A DNA stretch of 64,000 bases from Antedon mediterranea (lineage: Eukaryota; Echinodermata; Crinoidea; Comatulida; Antedonidae): assembly GCF_964355755.1 (NCBI RefSeq), contig NC_092671.1:25790070-25854069 (forward strand), given 5' to 3'. The position numbers and the translations under genes were made by a program. Below the pieces are notes generated by a model that saw only the letters and a list, made by a program, of their open reading frames with translations, ran no database searches and was not told the origin of the DNA. Shown one piece after another: positions 57,347 through 64,000 of the stretch (position 1 is the first letter of the stretch; each line of letters starts with the position of its first letter).

Positions 57347-59640
57347 CTGAAAAAAAAAACTACAATAAATATTTCTTACAAATGTTCATAAATTGTCCTA
57401 TACTTCATGCAGGTTTTTAAAGATCTTTAGTAGAATAGTGAGTTTGATGCCAGTAATTTATTCGCAGTGGCGCAATCAAGAACCACAGGTAAATGAACAA
57501 GGCCCGTGCTCAAATTTGACTAAAAATGAATAAAGGCGTTGTTAAGTTAAGAGTAAGGCAGACATTCTTCACACAAAATATAGGCCTTCCTATGCAATTT
57601 CTGCCATCTACATTGAATCCTATTCAGGAAACCATTTAAAGTTTAGGCTTTAAAAGCATTTGACTGATTTTATCTGTTTGCCCCATATTGCAAACAGGTA
57701 TAGAGTGAGTGAGGGACACACAAGCTACGGCAAAGTTTATATCTCATATCTCGTATCAAAATCCAAATCAATCCACCATGCATTTTGAAGCCTATTTTTT
57801 TTTAAATATTTAAACAAACGGACATTATAATACTCAGGATTAAAATCTCCGAGTAAGGTGATACCCGCATCGCTTCGCAATAAACAAAATGCTGGTATAC
57901 GCGTGACGCACGTATATTGTACGCGAGACAACATGTTTGATCAGGATTTCACGGTAATGAACAAATGGTATACAGAATCATTTAAATTCGAGCTATCACC
58001 GTGTATGTTACCATAGTTACCGGTCAGTAAATAAATGGTATGAATTAATTGAAATGATATAAATATCCCATAAATTCAAATATGAAGTTCGGTTCAAACG
58101 AAGCCCCATCAACTTTATATCTACCAAAGCATTTCTCATTATCATTACGGGCATGATGAATATGGATTTCATGTTGTTTTGATTCATAACTTAACCACTC
58201 CTTACTGGCAAGTTAAGTAATCTGCTGGCGGAAAAAGAGCAACCAATTATATTCGGCTTTAAAAAGTTCCTAGAAAAATACAAAATTACAGGCCGAGGCT
58301 ATGGTTTTTAAACCGGGTTTAGAAAACGAGAAATGCAAAGAAGCTTATGAATATTAATGACCTCCATAGAAATTTGATAATGCTTTTACAGTTTATCTCA
58401 ATGTACGATCACTTAAAACTCTGGTATACCAGATCTTAAGTGGGAAATGGATTTTCGATTTTTTTCATTTTAGAATGATGTTTTGGGGGCTATTAGGTGT
58501 TGTTAGAATGTATATTGTTACAAAATATAAATTGGCCCTTTTGGGGAAAGCCCCCATTTGAAAATCAAAAAAAATTCGCGGGTGACGTCACTTTGCGAAT
58601 ATATTCCTATCCCTCCAATGGACAATTTGCAGTTTTTTGGCTATAACTCTTGAAATCTATGGAGTATTTTCTAAAAAATGCTTGTGCATTTGCAGAAACG
58701 TATTTTTTTAGATAAAATTATTACCGTATAAACGGTTATTCATCGAGTAAATGACGATACCGAAGTTGACCTGGCAACGTTGTCCGGGATACAGCTCCGT
58801 GCGCAATGATGCGTATCCATATTTTCCGTTCGTGTATTTTGTATATCGTTCGTAATTTATACTGCTAAAATGTGTTAGTTTCTTTAGTTTTTAGTTTAGC
58901 AGAATTAAATTAGTAATATGAGATGATAATTTATTTGTCACGAATCAGGCAGTTCGAAAACGAATTTTATTCATATTTTACTTTGGCTTGACAATGAGCG
59001 CAGCAAGTTGTTGATATCGCTTTGGTCCTTGGATGAACATGAAACGGAGCCTCGCCGCATGATGTGGGTGGTGGATCGACTCCGCGCGCTGGATTGGGGG
59101 CCTAGGCCTAGTAAAGGTTTGGGAGGTAGGCCTTCTAAATTCGGGTTTTATAACAAACGAAGTACATTTTAGGGACCTATATTTCAACAACATTAGATAT
59201 TGAATAAATTAGTATTAGTGTCAACGCTTCGCGTATCTTTCCAGGCCGTCGATCATTCACTGACTATCGGGCGGCATACACGCTCTCGATATCATCGTGT
59301 GTATATGTGACGTCGTGAATATAGAGGCTTCCGACGGCCGTTGAAATAGAATATTGCAATGGCGTGAGTAATTTTCGCTAATTTACCATGGTATCTTAAA
59401 ATTTCGTTTTTACTGAAAATACTATACATTTTGTTTTTATTTGTATGGGTTTGTGTTAATTTGATACATTTAAATAACATGTGTGAATTTATTGAAAATC
59501 GAAATTCCATTTCAGGTCCATTTTAATCGCCAATATGATAAACTTCATTTATATGAAACAATCTTAATTTAAATTAACTGTTGCGAGATGGACAGAGTAT
59601 ATATACATAAATCAGTTAATTTCTATAATTCCAAATTCGG
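57347..59640. other. Non-coding region upstream of the membrane-protein exons
   Basis: No exon was found on either strand. A GC-richer part at 58540-58830 contains TGACGTCACTTTGCGAATAT and GCCCCCATTTGAAAATC, probably part of a dispersed repeat. GGGGGCCTAGGCCTAG lies near 59097. Confidence 0.4.
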
Positions 59641-60720
59641 AGTTTATTGTTGAATTGAAAAAAAAAATGTATCATCCTTGGTGATTTTAATATTAACCTA
59701 TTTAAAACGGATAATAATAAAATAAATTCTCTAGAATTCTATTTCATAGAATGATGTATACTCGTGTAGAAACTAAATGGTCTCCCCAATGAACTCATTC
59801 ATATGGTTGTAAAGATGTCCCCGGTAATTACCGCCCGATTTTAGTTCTTCCAGTAATTAGTGAATCGAAAGGATTTTTTGCAAGTTAACCGCCTTTAAAA
59901 AAAATTGTAATTGTTTTATGAAAACCAGTACGGATTTCGAGAGCGTTATAGCACAAAATTATCGCTTATTAGTTTAATTCGTACATTGATTTCTGACATT
60001 GATCAGGGCAATTCCTCGTTAGGTACTTTTATTGATTTCAGCAAAGCATTCGAAACGATTAACCATGATATTCTTATTTCTAAACTCAAACACTATGGTA
60101 TACGCGGCAACCCGTTACTTTGGTTGACTGATTACTTAAACAATAGAATCTAGCCAAGTCCGTTCCTCCTTACGTAACATAACTTAGGTGTTCCACAGGG
60201 TTCTGTTTTGGGCCCTATTCTTTTCTTAATTTATATAAACGATCTACCAAATTTCCGTTTAGTCTCGCGCCGAGGATTCAAATTTATTTATTTAATAAAT
60301 GGTGTTACTATATTATTTTTGAAAACGGAAGAAACATTTTAAACAAAATTGGATCTCTGTATATTGGAGAGAATGTAATCAATGAAATTGTGTTCCTCAA
60401 GAACTCTTAATTATAATCTACAACTAATTTACTACCACTACTCGTTTATGGCATTGAGGTCTTGGGGTAGCACATATTCTTCTTACTTACATCAATTATT
60501 TCTGCACCTTCGTATTTTGGATGTCTTTAAGTTATATGACCTTCATGTTTTAAAATTTGAATCTGATATATTTTATTGTAGATTGCCTCACCCAAGTTTG
60601 TACTTTTATGTAGCACATATGAAAATACAAGGCTTGAAAATAATTTTGATTTAATTATACCACGATTTCGTACTTCATTTGGTCAATTTGATTTAACATT
60701 ACAATCAAAGTGTGTTAATA
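59641..60720 (+). mobile_element. Broken non-LTR retrotransposon (LINE) with RT domain
   Basis: Endonuclease end IILGDFNINLF (about 59665-59700) is followed by RT fragments ENQYGFRERYSTK, GTFIDFSKAFETINHDI (motif A), KLKHYGIRG and, after a stop and frame change at about 60153-60190, [20 protein letters not shown] (motif B region). The catalytic box is lost. A third piece at 60382-60654 resembles the C-terminal region (WGSTYSSYLHQL, LDVFKLYDLHVLKF). The type is that of CR1/L2-like elements. Multiple stops make it inactive. Confidence 0.85.
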
Positions 60721-60849
60721 ATTAATGCATTTTACTTTAAAGGCCAAAACTCAAGTAGCAAAAGCCGATTTATTGTGGCCTTTTTTGTTACATTTATTAA
60801 TGAAGTTTTACTGTTTCTGTTATTTTATGATAGTGACAAATAAATAATT

Positions 60850-61690
60850 TTACACAAATAAAGAATTTACACAAATTAGCCGACTCGTTAAATCAAACAT
60901 TTCACCTCGCCACTGCTCGTACCAAATAAGAAAATCATTCCAGGCCGATTCAGACATCTTGTCGGGGTGATACATCGAAGCATTGGGATATGGACCTACG
61001 TAGTTTGCATTAGTTTGCGTGTTAAATTTATGAGGAAAGTAACCCTTCTTTAACTCTTTAATGCCAAAAGTGTTAGGCAGTTTGGCTAAACCCATCGGTA
61101 AAAATGAAACGAATAGTAGTACCTTTACTTTTAGTAGAAAGAATCTTGCCACCATTATTTATGACATATGGAACAAAACCACATGAATACAAATAACGCA
61201 TTACAAAGTAACTATCATAAGCTTGATAGTTAATGAGCAAGGCATGTAATATTATAACCGTAAGGATATTTTTTGAATACATACTCACAGAACTGGAAGC
61301 ATGCGTTATCACCGTAAAATATTTTAGTCTTTTCTCCACAAACATCACATTCTTCGGAATCTACATAACCGGTTATACAGTCTACACAGCATTTGGAATG
61401 TGTTCACCGGTCTCTTGTAAAACTTCTCCACCGCATTTTTTCTTTCAATATCATTTTTAAAATAGAACATATCTTACAAAAATGTTTAGTGCAATCATGG
61501 CCCTTTTGAATGAAGCGATCACACACATTTTCTAATGATCACAAACAGATACTTTTGGACTAGTAATTTTATGATTAGCAAAGCATTTGTGATTCTTAAA
61601 AAAACATCTACAGTCTTCACAACAAACCGAAGTAGCAGTATCGACAGTAGGAACCGGGTTCACAAGTAAACTTACATTTGATTTGATCTG
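60850..61690 (-). pseudogene. Polinton/Maverick DNA polymerase B, N-terminal and exonuclease fragment
   Basis: On the - strand: a cysteine-rich segment CCEDCRCFFKNHKCFANHK (about 61570-61640), several stops, then YDSYFVMRYLYS (about 61185-61220) and GGKILSTKSKGTTIRF (about 61105-61150), a frameshift, and LAKLPNTFGIKELKKGYFPH with NYVGPYPNA and WYEQWRGEMFDL (60870-61090). This order matches the zinc-binding and exonuclease portions of Polinton polymerases. A stop follows at about 60850 and a LINE lies beyond. Confidence 0.85.
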
Positions 61691-61820
61691 AGTTTTCTAG
61701 ATCTAGAAAAGTCAGATATCTGGGTTTTCTAGATCTAGAAAAGTCAGATATCTGAGTTTTCTAGATCTAGAAAAGACAGATATCTAAGTTTTCTAGATCT
61801 AGAAAAGACAGATATATCTG
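61691..61820. repeat. Four 32-bp tandem units each with two perfect palindromes
   Basis: Each unit holds the 18-bp palindrome TTTTCTAGATCTAGAAAA and, after a G[TA] spacer, CAGATATCTG or a close variant. The tetramer is regular at 32-bp spacing; the last copy drifts to CAGATATATCTG. It lies immediately 5' of the Polinton polymerase fragment. Confidence 0.9.
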
Positions 61821-62904
61821 TATAGGTCAAATTGCTGGGACGTCAAGAATCTGTGGGAAATAACCTTTCTTTAACTCTCTCTAATATCAAAGACTTTTGT
61901 GTTTAAATAAAGGCATCGGTAGAAATAATACAATAATAACCAAGCCTAGAATTTCAAATTCCCAAATTGTAATACTGTATTTGTAGATTTTTGTTTGTTA
62001 ATTAATCTTTAAGTTGTGAGACGGCCAGTCATAGTAACCCAAGTACTGAAGATGAAAGGGTACCAGTGATACACAGCTGCATACAAGATAAGAAGAAAGT
62101 ATCAGTGACGTACGTGAACCACTGAAGAAGAAGAAAGTACGAGTACAGGTCAGTGTTGAGAACTACGAAACATTTTTTTTTATCCAGAATGTTAACATTC
62201 CCTAATATTGAAATTTATTTGTTGTTGTTCTGCTTAAATCTATCTACTTCAATATATTTTTAGGAAATACTAAACCATACCTACAGAAGTGTTTCTGATG
62301 CATCTATTAGCCTCTTTACATCATCATCATCGTCGGTCACCGTCTCCTAGCTCTGGTTCAACATCGTGGCGGTGATGGTCATCTCCTCTGGCCAACTTCG
62401 TCGTTGTCTCTTCTGGTCAACTTTTACCTTAAGAAAATGGCGAAACCTATAATTTTAAAAAGAAAAGAATTGAAACGCTATGGCTCGGACGAAGACGAAG
62501 TTCCCAATAATCGTCTATGATACAGAATAATACGCAACGTACAAAATATAGAAACAGAAGTGGTCCTCATTATGAAATTTAAATTTATGTACAAAACTAA
62601 AATCGGATTATTGTTTTGTCTGTAGACGAAATGCGAAGTTGTATTATTGGTTTATTGCTAATGAATTAAAGTATAATGAAAAATTTAAATTTTAATAATA
62701 TAGTTTGTTTAAATCATATTTGTTATCTGCAATGGTTAATTAAATTTCAGTGAAAAATATTTGTGTACGTACTACTTTTAAAAGGTTATCGATTTTATTA
62801 TGTATATTTTTTGTTGTACTTAGTTTAATGTGAATGTGTTTACCATGGCTCTGTCTACACTCAAATTTAATGCGACAAAAAAAGTGATATCCCCATATTA
62901 ACAC
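61821..62904. other. Unassigned region with a tiny basic open frame at 62437-62520
   Basis: The + frame beginning ATGGCGAAACC codes 27 residues (MAKPIILKRKELKR then GSDEDE) and ends TGA. It is short and basic-then-acidic; it may be a lead exon or the N-terminus of an element gene, but no continuation was identified. CATCATCATCATCG lies at 62320. Confidence 0.2.
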
Positions 62905-62960
62905 AATGACGTCATTTGTCAACTCGCTTGCGTTGCGTCTACGTGCTTGTGGTTCCACAG
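62905..62960. repeat. Fragment of the GTTCCCACT family, copy G
   Basis: TTTGTCAACTCGCTTGCGTT, GCGTCTACGTGCTTG and TGGTTCCAC correspond to the right arm of copies A and B. The left arm is absent. Confidence 0.5.
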
Positions 62961-63158
62961 AGAAGTCTGGAAGTCAGTTCTTCATGACTAAAACATTGAA
63001 TCGCAGGATTCAGGTATTGAGGCAATTCACCGAGTACGCCAGTGACATTGTTTCAAATTTACTTTTTCGGTTCTACTAAAAATGAATGAAATATATAATT
63101 TAAGCGCTCAGTGTGGGAAATCTAGAGTGACAGGTGGCATGTTATCTGTATATAATGA

Positions 63159-63315
63159 CGTTAAACCATTCTTGAATACGTACGTGTGCGACGTTTCGAA
63201 TTCAAACAAATCTCTATCTGGCAACGACTAGATGTTGGTGGTTGCTAGAAGTACTGTAGATTTGAACAAGTTGAGACGCCGCGCGCACACATACGTATTC
63301 ATGAATGGTTTAACG
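63159..63315. mobile_element. 157-bp MITE with CGTTAAACCATTC ends
   Basis: The left arm CGTTAAACCATTCTTGAATA with CGTACGTGTGCG is complementary to the right arm CGCGCACACATACGTATTCA with TGAATGGTTTAACG. Inner words AATTCAAACAAATCT and AGATTTGAACAAGTT also pair. Confidence 0.8.
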
Positions 63316-63832
63316 TAAAGCATTGTATATATTTTTCGAAGATGGTGTGCTATTTATTGTATAATAATGTTTGAGAAGTAAATTAGTACGTCAACAGCCT
63401 TTCACAATTCACATGTATTTTGAAAGATATTATTATATAAATGATTTTTTAAAAATATATATATTGTATTGGCTGATGCATAGATTAGTTTACCCTTTAG
63501 TATAAATAAAAACTAGCCACTAGTCGTCAATTGACATATGGATTTGTTATCCCATACCATAGTTATAAGTTGACCAATGAAGCCATCTGGAATAGGCCTA
63601 ACCTTTAATGTTAACATCAACACATGAAAATAAAATGTCTGGAGAAAATCTACAATGTCTATTAAATAAAGGTGATTGGGACATACCTTTTAATATCTTC
63701 TGGAACATTGGTCCTAGTGAATGTGAATTACATCCGTAACGTTTAATGTGGCTCCTAAACACTGCTTTCATGGTGAGAACTATTTTTCACGGAACCCTCA
63801 GTAGTCAGGTGGCTTAGCAATTTTAACGTTAC

Positions 63833-64000
63833 CGGCCGGACAAAAGTACCAAAATTGGCATGGAGTTTCCTTTCAACCTATCTATTGATTTTATCCGTGG
63901 AACCCACTTGATCGGTTCCGATTTTCCAAGATGGCTGCCAAAATCCAAGATGGCCGCCAGAAAAAAGGAAATGCCATATATCTGGCTGTAAAACTCGTAA
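63833..64000. repeat. Probable end of a DNA transposon cut by the window
   Basis: TTCCAAGATGGCTGCCAAAA and CCAAGATGGCCGCCAG repeat an ATGGCNGCC word also found in the foldback ends at 23035-23105, and ATATATCTGGCTGTAAAACTCG recalls the ATATCTCGAGAACC word there. The other end lies outside the window, so the identity is uncertain. Confidence 0.35.

Noticed and set aside
57737-57934. A 65-codon - strand frame with LLGDFNPEYY that recalls a LINE endonuclease
   Set aside because: The GDFN word alone is not enough: no neighbouring endonuclease or RT motif and no splice donor leading to the exon at 57346.

Overview
The window is eukaryotic nuclear DNA from an AT-rich, intron-rich, repeat-dense genome. 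It is probably a marine invertebrate deuterostome such as an echinoderm. That placement is an inference, based on a clear KRIT1 (CCM1) orthologue, Penelope and Polinton relics, many foldback/MITE elements, and a strongly over-represented TAGGCCTA octamer. No prokaryotic features (operons, ribosome binding sites, CRISPR) are present.

Layout. (1) 1.6-14.5 kb, + strand: a complete seven-exon gene for a 661-residue protein that I do not recognise. All joins are phase-consistent; one intron uses a GC donor. The protein has a possible N-myristoylation signal and a short basic motif (RK[LI]TP) that recurs at the ends of exons 2, 4 and 6. (2) 16.75-19.7 kb: a young Penelope-like retroelement (RT plus GIY-YIG endonuclease, - strand) with an inverted 673-bp copy of its own 3' part at its 5' end and a candidate 12-bp target duplication. 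(3) 20.9-39.0 kb, - strand: fourteen exons of KRIT1 covering the NPxY/F-like motifs, the ankyrin repeats and the FERM domain. The N-terminal Nudix-like region was not found. Two of its introns are dominated by repeats: a 4-kb foldback transposon carrying a decayed CXC-domain gene (22.97-26.93 kb), and about 6.7 kb of minisatellite (a 22-bp array, then a 45-bp array of about 126 units with higher-order duplication). (4) 39-53 kb: gene-poor DNA with foldback elements, a nested retro-insertion, a 5S rRNA-derived repeat and a TATA/Inr promoter-like site. (5) 53-64 kb: broken Polinton/Maverick protein-primed DNA polymerase B fragments (- strand), the last two exons of an unrecognised single-pass membrane protein gene (- strand), a broken LINE reverse transcriptase (+ strand), a 32-bp array of nested palindromes and further MITEs.

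The host genes show no evident functional link to each other. KRIT1 is a junctional scaffold (Rap1, HEG1, ICAP1 and CCM2 binding in vertebrates); the other two genes are unassigned. The many MITE copies flanking and invading introns explain most of the non-coding sequence.
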